Shown: one piece after another, positions 37,535 through 53,219 of the stretch | Layout: each line of letters begins with the position of its first letter | Numbering within the stretch: the first letter of the stretch is position 1 | Assembly (NCBI GenBank): GCA_030065815.1 | Contig: JASJCU010000013.1 | Span: 1 to 64,000, forward strand | Source of the DNA: Gammaproteobacteria bacterium | GTDB taxonomy: Bacteria > Pseudomonadota > Gammaproteobacteria > Chromatiales > Chromatiaceae | Length of the DNA: 64,000 nucleotides | Direction: 5' to 3' | Program-made: the position numbers and the translations under genes | The notes under the pieces: model-generated | What the model was told of the DNA's origin: nothing | What the model saw: the letters and a program-made list of their open reading frames with translations, nothing else | Databases searched by the model: none

Positions 37535-38881
37535 TCAACCCGGTAGCTGGGCGCGGACGACTTCAGCGATGGAGTTCGCCTTGGCGGCGACGACCTCGGC
37601 CTCGCGGCCTTCGACCATGACCCGGATCAGCGGTTCCGTGCCCGACGGACGCAACAGCACGCGGCCATCGCCGCCCATGTCCGATTCGACGACCGACACC
37701 GCGTCGTTGACGGCGGGATTGGCCATGACATCGGACGCGCGTGCGGTACCGAGCGGGACGTTGATCAGCTCCTGCGGAAACTTGTGCATGCCGGCGCGCA
37801 GCTCGCCGAGCGAACGCCCGGTCTTGTTGACCTCGGCCAGCACCTGCAGCGCGGCGACGATGCCGTCACCGGTCGTCGTCCGGTCGCGACAGATGATGTG
37901 GCCGGACGGTTCGCCGCCCAGCGTCCAGCCCTGGTCGACGAGTCGCTCGAGGATGTAGCGATCACCGACCGCGACGCGGTCGAACCCGACACCGAGGTTG
38001 CGCAGCGCGACCTCGAGACCGAGGTTGCTCATGTGCGTGCCGACCACGTTGCCGCTGAGGCCGCCGTTGTCGAGGCGTGAGCGCGCGATCACGTACAGCA
38101 GCTCGTCGCCGTCTACGATCTCGCCGCGCTCGTCGACCATGATCACGCGATCACCGTCGCCGTCCAGCGCGATGCCGAGGTCGGCGCCGTTGACGCGCAC
38201 CGAGCTGGCCAGCGCACGCGGCTTGGTCGCGCCGAAGCCGTCGTTGATATTGAGCCCGTTGGGTTCGGCGCCGATCGCAATGACCTCGGCGCCTATTTCT
38301 TCGAAGACGTCGGGCGCGATGTGGTACGTGGCACCGTGCGCGCAGTCGACGACGATCTTCAGCCCGTGAAAATCCCACTTCGACGGAATCGTGCTCTTGC
38401 AGAACTCGATGTAGCGGCCGCGCGCGTCGTCGAGGCGCTGCGCCTTGCCGAGCTGGCCGGAACTGACCGTGGTCATCGGCCTGTCGATCTCGCACTCGAT
38501 CTCCTCCTCGATGGCGTCGGGCAGCTTGTTGCCGTCGCCGGAGAAGAACTTGATACCGTTGTCTTCGTGCGGGTTGTGCGATGCGCTGATGACGATCCCG
38601 GCGGTCGCGTGCAGGGTCCGTGTCAGATAGGCGATTCCGGGCGTCGGCATCGGTCCGAGCATGCGAATATCGACACCGGCCGCCGCCAGGCCGGCCTCGA
38701 GCGCCGCCTCGAACATGTACCCCGAGATGCGGGTGTCCTTGCCGATCAGCACCTTGCCGCCCTGGCCGCGGCTCAGCACGCGGCCTGCGGCCCAGCCGAG
38801 CTTGAGCACGAACTCCGGGTTGATATGGCCTTCGCCGACCCGCCCGCGGATGCCGTCGGTGCCAAAATACTTGCGTGCCAT
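37535..38881 (-). CDS. glmM: phosphoglucosamine mutase
   Basis: [16 protein letters not shown]...[23 protein letters not shown]...[15 protein letters not shown]. Confidence 0.97.
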   Translation of the reverse strand: MARKYFGTDGIRGRVGEGHINPEFVLKLGWAAGRVLSRGQGGKVLIGKDTRISGYMFEAALEAGLAAAGVDIRMLGPMPTPGIAYLTRTLHATAGIVISASHNPHEDNGIKFFSGDGNKLPDAIEEEIECEIDRPMTTVSSGQLGKAQRLDDARGRYIEFCKSTIPSKWDFHGLKIVVDCAHGATYHIAPDVFEEIGAEVIAIGAEPNGLNINDGFGATKPRALASSVRVNGADLGIALDGDGDRVIMVDERGEIVDGDELLYVIARSRLDNGGLSGNVVGTHMSNLGLEVALRNLGVGFDRVAVGDRYILERLVDQGWTLGGEPSGHIICRDRTTTGDGIVAALQVLAEVNKTGRSLGELRAGMHKFPQELINVPLGTARASDVMANPAVNDAVSVVESDMGGDGRVLLRPSGTEPLIRVMVEGREAEVVAAKANSIAEVVRAQLPG

Positions 38882-38973
38882 GTCAGTCAGCCCTCGATTC
38901 CCCGCTTGTCAGTATTGTTCGCATCGCCGGCTTGCACAATGTGCACATTTCACGACCGTCGCACGCGGCGATG

Positions 38974-39819
38974 TCAGGCGCCTGCGGCGGCCGCGCCCGA
39001 GGTCGTCGCGATCCATAGCTTCAACGCGTCGACGGTCGGACCGACGTCGTGCACTCGCACGATCGCAGCGCCGCGCTCGACGGCGATCAGCGCCGCCGCG
39101 ACGCTCGCCGCCAGGCGTTCGTCGACGGCGCGTCCGGTCACGGCACCGAGCATCGACTTGCGCGAGATCCCCACGAGCACCGGCACCCCAAGCGCGGCGA
39201 ACGCGCGCAAGCGTGCCAGCAGTTCCAGGTTGTGGTCCAGCGTCTTGCCGAATCCGAACCCCGGGTCGATCAGGATCCGCGAGCGGTCGATCCCCGCGGC
39301 CTCGCAAGCGGTGATGCGGTCCGCCAGATACGCCATGATATCGGCCACGATGTCGCCATATTGAGGATCGCGTTGCATCGTGCGCGGCTCGCCCTGCATG
39401 TGCATCAGGCACAGCGGAACGCCCAGGCTGGCCGCCGTGGCGATCGCCTGCGGGGCACGCAGCGCGGTCACGTCATTGATCATCGCCGCCCCGGCGGCGA
39501 CCGCGGCACGCATCACGGCCGGCTTGCTGGTGTCGATCGAGATCGGCACATCGAAACGCGCGCGCAGGTGCTCGATGACCGGCACGACCCGTTCGAGTTC
39601 GTGCGCCTCGGACACGGCGTCGGCACCCGGCCGCGTCGACTCGCCACCGACGTCGAGGATGTCGGCGCCCTCGGCCAGCATCCGTTCGGCCTGGCGGGTC
39701 GCCGCGTCAGGGGCGACGAAGCGTCCGCCGTCGGAGAACGAATCGGGTGTGACGTTGAGTATCCCCATCACGCGCGGGCGCGCGAGATCGAGGGTCGTGC
39801 CGCCGCAATCGAGGATCAT
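38974..39819 (-). CDS. folP: dihydropteroate synthase
   Basis: RPRVMGILNVTPDSFSDGGRF...ADILDVGGESTRPGAD...ILIDPGFGFGKTLDHNLELL. Confidence 0.97.
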   Translation of the reverse strand: MILDCGGTTLDLARPRVMGILNVTPDSFSDGGRFVAPDAATRQAERMLAEGADILDVGGESTRPGADAVSEAHELERVVPVIEHLRARFDVPISIDTSKPAVMRAAVAAGAAMINDVTALRAPQAIATAASLGVPLCLMHMQGEPRTMQRDPQYGDIVADIMAYLADRITACEAAGIDRSRILIDPGFGFGKTLDHNLELLARLRAFAALGVPVLVGISRKSMLGAVTGRAVDERLAASVAAALIAVERGAAIVRVHDVGPTVDALKLWIATTSGAAAAGA

Positions 39820-39836
39820 GGAAGGTCAAATACAAC

Positions 39837-39862
39837 GACCGGACAGGCAGGCCTGTCCGGTC
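39837..39862 (-). terminator. perfect inverted repeat downstream of ftsH (terminator-like)
   Basis: GACCGGACAGGC ag GCCTGTCCGGTC; only a weak U-tract follows on the minus strand. Confidence 0.5.
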
Positions 39863-39899
39863 GGTCTATGCGCAGCCTGCTGCCGAAAACAGCCAGCCG

Positions 39900-41825
<1,926 letters not shown>

Positions 41826-41933
41826 GGCAGTATCCTCGTGCCTCGAGCGGCAGTCGGGCCGGCGTAGCCGCCGGCCTGTGGTTGGAAAACGTCTCGGCCT
41901 TGTCGCCAGATATCCCAGTTTTTTCGTAAGCTA

Positions 41934-42554
41934 CTACGAATGATAGTTCCCGGCTACCAGATAAACCTCACGGCTTTTGGCGCGTGACGCCTTGGGTTTG
42001 CGCGTCACGGCCTTGCCGAACCGCGATTTCACGTCGCGCATCCAGGCATCGAACCCCTCGCCGTGAAACACCTTGCAGACGAAACCACCGCCGGGTCGCA
42101 GGTGTCGGGCGCAAAAATCCAATGCCAGTTCACACAGCAGCATCGCGCGCGGCTGGTCCACCGCCGCGACCCCACTGACATTGGGGGCCATGTCCGAGAT
42201 CACAAGGTCGACCTGACGGCCGTCCAAGACGGCCCCGAGTGCCTGCAGGGCCCCGTCCTCGCGGAAATCGCCGCGGATGCAGGTCACGCCCGGCAGGGCC
42301 TGCATATCGAGGATGTCGAACGCGATGACCGCGCCGGACGGCCCGACGATGTCGGCGGCGACCTGCGACCAGCCGCCGGGCGCGGCACCGAGATCGACGA
42401 CGACCTGCCCCGGTTTCAGCATCCGGTCCTTGTCCTGGAGTTCGAGCAGCTTGTAGGCGGCCCGCGAACGGTAGCCGTCGCGCTTTGAACGCTTGACGTA
42501 CTCGTCGTTGACGTGGCGCTGCATCCAGCGGTGACTGCTCTTCGATCTGGCCAT
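41934..42554 (-). CDS. rlmE: 23S rRNA 2'-O-ribose U2552 methyltransferase
   Basis: RSRAAYKLLELQDKDRMLKPGQVVVDLGAAPGGWSQVA...DLVISDMAPNVSG; syntenic with ftsH. Confidence 0.96.
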   Translation of the reverse strand: MARSKSSHRWMQRHVNDEYVKRSKRDGYRSRAAYKLLELQDKDRMLKPGQVVVDLGAAPGGWSQVAADIVGPSGAVIAFDILDMQALPGVTCIRGDFREDGALQALGAVLDGRQVDLVISDMAPNVSGVAAVDQPRAMLLCELALDFCARHLRPGGGFVCKVFHGEGFDAWMRDVKSRFGKAVTRKPKASRAKSREVYLVAGNYHS

Positions 42555-42675
42555 GGCTAGCGGGTCAGTGGTCGTGTCGTCGAAATGGCGCGAGCGCACG
42601 GCCCGGCACCGGCGGCGCGGGTGCGGACCGTCGGATCTGCCGGTATAGTTGCCGCCTCTTCCGCGAGCATAGCCG

Positions 42676-42972
42676 ATGACTCTCTCCGACCGGCAGAAGA
42701 AGCACTTGCGAACCCTCGGCCACCACCTCAAACCGGTGGTCTGGATCGGCCAGCACGGCCTGACCGACGCGGTGCTCGGCGAGATCGGCATCGCGCTCGA
42801 CGCGCACGAACTGATCAAGATCAAGATCGCCGCCGACCGCGATTCGCGCCGCCGGATCGCCGAACGCATCGTCGCCGAGACCGGTGCCGCGCGGGTCAAC
42901 GCGATCGGCCAGATGCTCGTTCTGTTCCGGCGCAACGTCGATCAACCCAAGGTCGCACTGCCGTCGGCCTGA
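42676..42972 (+). CDS. yhbY: YhbY family CRM-domain RNA-binding protein
   Basis: LSDRQKKHLRTLGHHLKPVVWIGQHGLTDAVLGEIGIALDAHELIKIKI. Confidence 0.95.
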   Translation: MTLSDRQKKHLRTLGHHLKPVVWIGQHGLTDAVLGEIGIALDAHELIKIKIAADRDSRRRIAERIVAETGAARVNAIGQMLVLFRRNVDQPKVALPSA

Positions 42973-42982
42973 TCCAGCGCCG

Positions 42983-43459
42983 CTATTCGTAGCGGACTTC
43001 CAGCACCTCGAATTCGTGGGTGCCCCCCGGCGCCTCGAGCGCGACCTCGTCGCCCTCAATCTTGCCGATCAGCGCGCGCGCCACCGGCGACGTCACCGAG
43101 ATCTTGCCGTGCTTGAGGTCGGCCTCGTCGACGCCGACGATCTGGTAGGTCTTCTCTTCGTTGGTGTTGAGATCGAGCAGCACGACCGTGGCGCCGAACA
43201 CGACCTTGCCGCCGGCGTCCAATTTGGCGACATCGATCACCTGGGCATGTGACAGCTTGGCCTCGATGTCCTTGATACGACCCTCGATGAAACCCTGCTG
43301 CTCACGCGCCGCATGATACTCGGCGTTCTCCTTCAGATCGCCGTGGGCACGCGCCTCGGCGATCGCCGCGATCACCGCCGGGCGCTTGACCGTCTTAAGC
43401 TCGTTGAGTTCGGCGCGCAGTCGCTCGGCGCCGTGCAACGTCATCGGGTGTTTGTTCAT
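42983..43459 (-). CDS. greA: transcription elongation factor GreA
   Basis: [57 protein letters not shown]. Confidence 0.97.
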   Translation of the reverse strand: MNKHPMTLHGAERLRAELNELKTVKRPAVIAAIAEARAHGDLKENAEYHAAREQQGFIEGRIKDIEAKLSHAQVIDVAKLDAGGKVVFGATVVLLDLNTNEEKTYQIVGVDEADLKHGKISVTSPVARALIGKIEGDEVALEAPGGTHEFEVLEVRYE

Positions 43460-43482
43460 CGTCAGTTCCTCGCCCGCGCGGA

Positions 43483-46692
<3,210 letters not shown>

Positions 46693-46762
46693 GCTCTGTC
46701 AACCGTCTGGCGCACTCCGCGCCGCCGAAATCGTTGTCCTGTCGTGGTGTGCGGTGCGCCGT

Positions 46763-47890
46763 TCAGTGCGCGCCCATCAGCTCGATAAAATGGTCGAACA
46801 CCGGCGCGACGTCGTGCGGCCCGGGGCTCGCCTCCGGGTGTCCCTGGAAGCTGAACGCCGGCCGATCGGTGCGGTGGATACCCTGCAGGGTGCCGTCGAA
46901 CAGCGACTTGTGGGTGGCGCGCAGGTTGCCGGGCAACGACGCCTCGTCGACCGCGAAACCGTGGTTCTGGCTCGAGATCATGACCGTGCCCGTCGCCAGG
47001 TCCTGCACCGGGTGGTTGGCGCCGTGGTGGCCGAACTTCATCTTCACGGTTCTGGCCCCCGATGCCAGGCCGAGCAGCTGGTGGCCGAGACAGATACCGA
47101 AGGTCGGCATGCCGCTGTCGACGATCTCGCGAATCGCCTCGATCGCGTAGTCGCACGGCTCCGGGTCGCCGGGCCCGTTGGACAGGAACACGCCGTCGGG
47201 CGACATCGCCAACACGTCGGCGGCCGGCGTCTGCGCCGGCACGATCGTCACCCGGCAGCCGCGGTCGACCAGCATACGCAGGATGTTGCGCTTGATCCCG
47301 TAGTCGTAGGCGACGACGTGGAAACGCGCGTCGGCCGGCTCGGCCGACCCATGGCCCTCACCGAGCCGCCAGCTGGCGGCGTTCCAGTCGTAGCGCTCGG
47401 CCGTCGTGACCTCCTTCGCCAGGTCCATGCCCTTGAGCCCCGGAAACGCATTGGCGGCCGCGAGCGCCCGGCCCTCGTCGACATTGCCGGCCATGACGCA
47501 GCCGTTCTGCGCGCCCTTCTCGCGCAGCAGCCGGGTCAGGCGCCGGGTATCGATGTCGGCGATCGCGACGATGCCGTGGGCGCCGAGGTAACTGTCGAGG
47601 GCCTGCTCGCTGCGGAAATTACTGACCAGCAGCGGCAGGTCGCGGATCACGAGGCCGGCGGCGTGGATCGCGGCCGACTCCTCGTCCTCGCCATTGACGC
47701 CGGTGTTGCCGATGTGCGGATAGGTCAGCGTGACGATCTGGCGGCTGTACGATGGGTCGGTCAGGATCTCCTGGTACCCGGTCATCGCGGTATTGAACAC
47801 GACCTCGCCAACGGTCTGACCGTCGGTACCTATCGAGCGGCCGTGAAACACGCTGCCGTCTTCGAGAACCAGTATCGCCGCTTTGGTCAT
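46763..47890 (-). CDS. carA: carbamoyl-phosphate synthase small subunit
   Basis: [15 protein letters not shown]...[32 protein letters not shown]...[13 protein letters not shown]. Confidence 0.97.
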   Translation of the reverse strand: MTKAAILVLEDGSVFHGRSIGTDGQTVGEVVFNTAMTGYQEILTDPSYSRQIVTLTYPHIGNTGVNGEDEESAAIHAAGLVIRDLPLLVSNFRSEQALDSYLGAHGIVAIADIDTRRLTRLLREKGAQNGCVMAGNVDEGRALAAANAFPGLKGMDLAKEVTTAERYDWNAASWRLGEGHGSAEPADARFHVVAYDYGIKRNILRMLVDRGCRVTIVPAQTPAADVLAMSPDGVFLSNGPGDPEPCDYAIEAIREIVDSGMPTFGICLGHQLLGLASGARTVKMKFGHHGANHPVQDLATGTVMISSQNHGFAVDEASLPGNLRATHKSLFDGTLQGIHRTDRPAFSFQGHPEASPGPHDVAPVFDHFIELMGAH

Positions 47891-47891
47891 G

Positions 47892-47966
47892 TCACGCGCA
47901 CAAAAAAACCAGCAGAGACGCCCCTGCCGGGCGGGCTCTTCCGGTTAGCAGATGGATGATGTTCAT
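47892..47966 (-). CDS. putative carAB leader peptide (24 aa, [24 protein letters not shown])
   Basis: ATG at 47966, TGA ending 1 nt before the carA ATG; overlaps a GC hairpin followed by T7. Confidence 0.4.
   Translation of the reverse strand: MNIIHLLTGRARPAGASLLVFLCA
47902..47939 (-). promoter_or_regulatory. terminator/attenuator-like hairpin upstream of carA
   Basis: Minus strand AGAGCCCGCCCGGCAGGGGCGTCTCTGCTGGTTTTTTT; imperfect stem (AGAG/CTCT plus CGCCC/GGGCG) then U7. Confidence 0.5.
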
Positions 47967-48099
47967 GCCGACCCGCAACGCCTTGTTGCGCTGCGCCATA
48001 CTACGCCATCGGCAGGGCCACTGTCCACGCCCGGGCGACGCCTGCGGGCGGCCCGGCAGCCGACCGCGGGCTATCCCGTCGGCCAGCCGGCCGGCCGGC

Positions 48100-48537
48100 T
48101 CATGCCAGCTGCTGGCGCGTCCACGCGACGATAGCGGCGGTGTCCATCGCACCGGACAGGCGCTGCACCTCGCGGCCGCCGGCAAACAGGATCATCGTCG
48201 GGATGCTGCGGATGCCGAACTGCGCGGCAATGGCCTGCTCGCGTTCGGTGTCGACCTTGAGCAGACGTACGCCGGGTTCGAGCTGCGCAGCGGCAGCGGC
48301 TAATGCCGGCGCCATCATCTTGCATGGCCCACACCAGGCGGCCCAGAAATCGACCAGGATCGGCACGTCGCTGCGCGTCAGCTGCGCCTCGAACTGGCGC
48401 GCGTCGGCCTCTACCGGGCTCGCGCTGAACAGCGCCCCCTTGCACTTGCCGCAGCGCCCACCGCCAGCCAGCCGGCCGGCGGGCACGCGGTTGACACCGG
48501 CGCAATGCGGACAGACGACGTGCAGGGACTGGCTCAT
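48100..48537 (-). CDS. trxC: thioredoxin TrxC (thioredoxin 2, N-terminal zinc-binding)
   Basis: CPHCAGVNRVPAGRLAGGGRCGKC plus VDFWAAWCGPCKMMAP. Confidence 0.93.
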   Translation of the reverse strand: MSQSLHVVCPHCAGVNRVPAGRLAGGGRCGKCKGALFSASPVEADARQFEAQLTRSDVPILVDFWAAWCGPCKMMAPALAAAAAQLEPGVRLLKVDTEREQAIAAQFGIRSIPTMILFAGGREVQRLSGAMDTAAIVAWTRQQLA

Positions 48538-48677
48538 GACGACTCCGGGGCCGATTGTGCGCTCTGCCACCTATGTTTGGGCGCCGGCCGCCCAGTTCAA
48601 GCCGCCGGGGGGTCTTGTAATTCGCCCCCGGTGACGGCATTTTCCGCGCATTGCCCAGCACCCGGAGTACGACACCG

Positions 48678-49538
48678 ATGGCCGATTCGCCGTTCATCTT
48701 CGAGATCGACGACAGCAACTACGAACAGATCGTCCTGCTCGGTTCGCGCCAGGTACCGGTCCTGGTCGACTTCTGGGCCACCTGGTGTCAGCCCTGCCAA
48801 GTGCTGATGCCGGTGCTGGCGCAGCTGGTGGACGAGTACAACGGCCGTTTCATACTCGCCAAGATCAACACCGAGGAGCAGCAGGCGATCGCCGCGCAGT
48901 TCGGCATCCGCAGCATCCCGACCGTCAAGCTGTTCAAGAACGGCCAGCCGGTCGACGAGTTCATGGGCGCGCTGCCGGAGGCGCAGATCCGCGCATTCCT
49001 CGACAAGCACCTGCCGCGGGCGTCGGACGGCATCGTCGCCCAGGCCGAACAGCGGCTCGCTGCCGGCGACTATCCGGGCGCCGTCGAATTGCTCGAGCAG
49101 GCCCACGCCAGCGACCCGGCAAACCCGCGCATCGTCGTCGCGATGGCGCATGCGCAGGCCGCATCCGGCGACACGGCGGGCGCCCAGCAACTCCTCGACG
49201 GGCTGCCCGAAGACCAGCAGAACGAGCCGGACATCAAGCATCTGCGATCGCAGCTGTTCTTCGGCGACGTCGCCGTGAGCGGCCCGTCGCCGAGCGAGCT
49301 GGCCAACCGCCTGAGCAGCGACCCCGGCGACAGCGAGGCCCGCTTCGGCCTCGCGGCCAACCAGGTGATGTCGGGCGACATCGATGGCGCGGTCGACAAC
49401 TATCTCGCGATCATGCAGAAAGACCGTAAGTTCGGTGACGACGCCGCACGCGCTGCCCTGCTGCGGCTGTTCGACATGCTCGGCGACGATCCCGCGGTCA
49501 ATCGCTACCGCGCCCGGATGTTCACGCTGCTGCACTGA
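48678..49538 (+). CDS. ybbN: thioredoxin-fold TPR chaperone CnoX/YbbN-like
   Basis: VPVLVDFWATWCQPCQVLMPVL... followed by TPR-like helices (GDYPGAVELLEQAHASDPANPRIVV). Confidence 0.93.
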   Translation: MADSPFIFEIDDSNYEQIVLLGSRQVPVLVDFWATWCQPCQVLMPVLAQLVDEYNGRFILAKINTEEQQAIAAQFGIRSIPTVKLFKNGQPVDEFMGALPEAQIRAFLDKHLPRASDGIVAQAEQRLAAGDYPGAVELLEQAHASDPANPRIVVAMAHAQAASGDTAGAQQLLDGLPEDQQNEPDIKHLRSQLFFGDVAVSGPSPSELANRLSSDPGDSEARFGLAANQVMSGDIDGAVDNYLAIMQKDRKFGDDAARAALLRLFDMLGDDPAVNRYRARMFTLLH

Positions 49539-49822
49539 GCCCACGGCGGACCGCGCCGCACCGACGCCGCACCGCTGCCCCGTACGACGGCCGCAGACCG
49601 GATTGCCATCGCACCCGCGACGTCGCCGACGCAGATCCGGACTCTGCAGTCAGGCAGCGCGCTGCCCGGCAGCGACCCGCGCCGCGCCGCCGGCATCGAT
49701 CGCAACGACGGGTCGCGACCGACGACCGATCCGGCGATCTCGCGCCGCACGTGATACCGCGAGCCGCCGCTCCCTAGGCCGATCTGCGGCGCTCCGCCGA
49801 CACGATCGCCTGGCGACCGGCT

Positions 49823-50539
49823 TCAGCGCAACGCCGCAACGGCGACGACATCGAGCACCTCGGCTCCACGACCGTCGACGCGCCAGCGCACGTCGTGACC
49901 GGCCAGCAGCGCGCCGTAGACGCGATCCGGTTCGACGTCTGGCCGATAGGCCGGTCGCGGATCCAGCGTCAGCACGTCGACGATCAGGGCACGCAACGCC
50001 GTCCCGTCGTCGGCCGCGGCCAACGCGGCCTGCGCGGTCGGCGTGAAACGCACGTCGAGCACGGCCTCGGGGGGCGTCGGCGCATACCCGCCGGAGGCGT
50101 CGGCGATCGCATCCGCGTACGGCAGGTAGGGCTTGATGTCGAAGACCGGCGTCGCATCGAGCAGGTCCAGCCCGGCGACGCGCAGCTTGGCCTCGGGTGC
50201 GCGCACGACCTCGAGCAGACGCACCGCCGACAGCCCGAGTCCGTTCGGCCGGAACGGCGACCGGCTGGCCCACACCCCGACCTCGCGATTGCCACCGAGG
50301 CGCGGCGGACGCACGCGTGGCCGCCAGCCCTGGCCGGCGCAGCGGTCGAACTGGAAGGTCAGCCACACGTGGGAGAAGCCGTCGAGCCCGTCGAGCGTCG
50401 CCGGATCGTCGAACGGGGGCAGCAACACGACCTCGCCGCGCGCACTCGGCGCCAGACCGGACTGCCGCGGCACGGCGAACTTCTCGTGGAACGGCGAACG
50501 CACCAGCGCCACCGGCTCGATCAGGATCTGCGCTCCCAA
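49823..50539 (-). CDS. trmO: tRNA (N6-threonylcarbamoyladenosine(37)-N6)-methyltransferase TrmO; start codon uncertain (TTG at 50539 proposed)
   Basis: IEPVALVRSPFHEKFAVPRQSGLAPSARGEVVL...FSHVWLTFQFDRC...SRSPFRPNGLGLSAVRLL...DATPVFDIKPYLPYAD. Confidence 0.92.
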   Translation of the reverse strand: MGAQILIEPVALVRSPFHEKFAVPRQSGLAPSARGEVVLLPPFDDPATLDGLDGFSHVWLTFQFDRCAGQGWRPRVRPPRLGGNREVGVWASRSPFRPNGLGLSAVRLLEVVRAPEAKLRVAGLDLLDATPVFDIKPYLPYADAIADASGGYAPTPPEAVLDVRFTPTAQAALAAADDGTALRALIVDVLTLDPRPAYRPDVEPDRVYGALLAGHDVRWRVDGRGAEVLDVVAVAALR

Positions 50540-50760
50540 ACTACCCCCTGGATACGATGACCGACCGCGCGACACAGCACCGCCGGCGCGTCGCATGATA
50601 CGCTGCCGAAGGCGCCACCTTGCAAGCACCCGACAGGACCGCCGGGCAGGCTAAAGTCGGCGTCATCACGGACGTTAACCGGGCAACCCGGGAGAAGCTC
50701 TATGGCCGACGCGCCACCGCCAGCGGCACGCCCCGGCACCTGCAGCGTGCCGGTCGTGGC

Positions 50761-52845
50761 ATGACGTCGAGGATGCTGCGCAAGCCGCTCGCATTGTTCG
50801 CGCTGGTGGCCATCGGACAGACAGCCGTGCTGGCGTCGATCCTCGGTCCGGCAGCGCTGACGGCAACGCACCTGATCGCAGTGGGCACGGCGTCGTTGCT
50901 GATCGCTGGCGTATGGGACCATTTCGTGCATCGTCCAACACGCCGCGGCCTGAGGCGCCTGCGCGACCGTCTGCAAACCCTGTCAGCCCGTGCTCCCGGC
51001 CAGTTGCTTGCCGCGGTGGCCGGCGCCGACCGCGACACCTCGGCGCTCGACCGCCTGGTCATCGCGCGCCAGCGGCACATCGCGGCCTACACGCGGCGGC
51101 TGCGACGCGAGCTGCAGCGCTACCGCGCCATCTACAAGCACTCGCACGACGCGGTCATGATCTTCGATCCGGCCGACGGGCGCCTGGTCGACTGCAATCC
51201 GCGCGCCCGCGAACTGCTGGGTCTCGACGACCGCGAGCCCGGCCATGTCCACCTGCGCGAGCTGCACGACGAGGACGACGCCTACCTCCGGCACCTGGTG
51301 GACGACATCATGGACCGTGAGCAGGGCCGTTCGTTTCGCATCAACTACCGCGCCAGCGATGGCCACCTGATCCCGACCGAGGTCTCGGCATCACGGATCC
51401 TGCTCGACAGCGACCGCCTGCTGGTGTGTATCGCCCGCGACGTCAGTGAGCGCGAACACGCCGCGCGACAGATTCATCATCTGGCCTACCACGATACGCT
51501 GACCAACCTGCCCAACCGCACACTGCTGACCGACCGCGTCAACCGCGGCCTGGCGCGTGCGCGGCGCACCGGACAGATCGGTGCACTGCTGTTCCTCGAC
51601 CTCGACAAGTTCAAGCGCATCAACGATTCGCTCGGCCACTCGGTCGGCGACGCGTTGCTGAAGGAACTCGCCGAGCGGCTGCGCGGTACGTTGCGCGAAG
51701 AAGACACCGTGGCCCGCCTCGGCGGCGACGAGTTCGTCGTCCTGCTCGAGGGGCTCGGACAGCGCCAGGACCGCGCCGTCGAGAAGGCACGCGAGATCGC
51801 CGAGAAACTGCGCGCGGCGTTCGCCAGCGAGTTTCGGCTGCATGGCCACGAACTCTTCGTCACAGTGAGCATCGGTATCGTGACCTTCCCGCAGGATGGC
51901 GATTCCGTCGACACGCTGCTGCGTCACGCCGACACGGCGATGTACCATGCCAAGGGCGCGGGACGCGACGGTTCGCGGGTCTTCCATAGCGAGATGGACG
52001 AGGCGGCGACATCGCGCCTGCGCCTCGAGAACGAACTGCGCGTCGGTCTGCGCGAACGGCAGTTCGCGCTGTACATGCAGCCGATCCTGGCGATTCGTGA
52101 CGGCCGGATTCTCGGTGCCGAGGCGCTGGTTCGCTGGCATCATCCGACCGCCGGGCAGATCTCACCGAGCGACTTCCTGCCGTACATCGAGAACTGCTCG
52201 CTGATGCTCAAGCTCGACGAATGGGTATTGCGCGAGGCCTGCCGGCTGCTCGGTCAGATCGAGGCCGACGCGGCACTGCAGACCCCGGCGCTGCTCGCCG
52301 TCAACGTCAGCCACCAGCAGTTTCTGCAGGCCGATTTCGTCGCCGCGGTCACCGACATCCTGGAACAGACCGGCGCCGATCCCAAGCGCCTGCAGTTCGA
52401 CATCACCGAGACGCTGTTGATCAAGGACACGCAAGAATCGGTGGAAAGAATCCACGCGCTGAAACAGCTGGGTATCCGTTTCGCGATCGACGACTTCGGC
52501 ACCGGCTACTCATCGCTGGCCGACCTGCGCCAGCTACCGATCGACACGATCAAGATCGACCGCAGTTTCATCCGCGACATCGCCAGCGATCCGAACGATG
52601 CGGCAATCGTCAAGGCGATTCTGTCGATGGCCGGGCATATCGGCGTCGACGTGATCGCCGAGGGCGTCGAAAACCGCGCGCAGCTGGCGTTCCTGCGCGA
52701 TGCAGACTGCACCTACTACCAGGGGTATCTCGGCAGGCCGCCAGTGCCGGCGGAGACCTTCCGCGACGAGCTGCACTTCAGCGCCGAGCTCTACATCCCG
52801 CCGCCCAAGGCGCTGGATACGCCGCCCGAGGCGCACTGCGTCTGA
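50761..52845 (+). CDS. membrane-anchored PAS-GGDEF-EAL protein (c-di-GMP turnover)
   Basis: Two N-terminal TM segments, PAS, RLGGDEFVVLLEG, LGAEALVRWHHP...IDDFGTGYSSLADLRQLPIDTIKIDRSFI. Confidence 0.93.
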   Translation: MTSRMLRKPLALFALVAIGQTAVLASILGPAALTATHLIAVGTASLLIAGVWDHFVHRPTRRGLRRLRDRLQTLSARAPGQLLAAVAGADRDTSALDRLVIARQRHIAAYTRRLRRELQRYRAIYKHSHDAVMIFDPADGRLVDCNPRARELLGLDDREPGHVHLRELHDEDDAYLRHLVDDIMDREQGRSFRINYRASDGHLIPTEVSASRILLDSDRLLVCIARDVSEREHAARQIHHLAYHDTLTNLPNRTLLTDRVNRGLARARRTGQIGALLFLDLDKFKRINDSLGHSVGDALLKELAERLRGTLREEDTVARLGGDEFVVLLEGLGQRQDRAVEKAREIAEKLRAAFASEFRLHGHELFVTVSIGIVTFPQDGDSVDTLLRHADTAMYHAKGAGRDGSRVFHSEMDEAATSRLRLENELRVGLRERQFALYMQPILAIRDGRILGAEALVRWHHPTAGQISPSDFLPYIENCSLMLKLDEWVLREACRLLGQIEADAALQTPALLAVNVSHQQFLQADFVAAVTDILEQTGADPKRLQFDITETLLIKDTQESVERIHALKQLGIRFAIDDFGTGYSSLADLRQLPIDTIKIDRSFIRDIASDPNDAAIVKAILSMAGHIGVDVIAEGVENRAQLAFLRDADCTYYQGYLGRPPVPAETFRDELHFSAELYIPPPKALDTPPEAHCV

Positions 52846-52884
52846 GCAAGCCGCGCCGGCCGCCGTCGCGGGGTCGCGCGCCGC

Positions 52885-53097
52885 TCAGCCGCCGACGGTC
52901 CCGTCGCGACGCCGCAGCAGTGCGCGGCGTTCGCCCAGCTGCTGTTCGAAGAAGCGGATCAGGGCCTTTTCGTAACCGCAATCGCCGTCCGGGCCGATCT
53001 GCGCGAGGCGCCGCTCGAGGACCGCGATCTCATCTTGCAGCCGCCCGCTGTTGACGTTCCTGGGCAGCGCGTTGGTACGTCGCCGTTGCATTCGCAT
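52885..53097 (-). CDS. small hypothetical protein (about 70 aa)
   Basis: MRMQRRRTNALPRNVNSGRLQDEIAVLERRLAQIGPDGDCGYEKALIRFFEQQLGERRALLRRRDGTVGG; coherent amphipathic composition, but short. Confidence 0.4.
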   Translation of the reverse strand: MRMQRRRTNALPRNVNSGRLQDEIAVLERRLAQIGPDGDCGYEKALIRFFEQQLGERRALLRRRDGTVGG

Positions 53098-53219
53098 GTG
53101 CTGTGTCCTGTGTCGTAACGGCCCGAGTCTAGGCAACGACAATGAAAGCGGGATGACAGCAGGCGACTGATCTGCGGCAGTTTTATTGCGTTGGCAGGCG
53201 GTGGTGTCGCGGTGCCGGA

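Noticed and set aside
49539-49822. Possible small genes in the gap between ybbN and trmO
   Set aside because: Only low-complexity Arg/Ala frames; convergent intergenic spacer without clear features.
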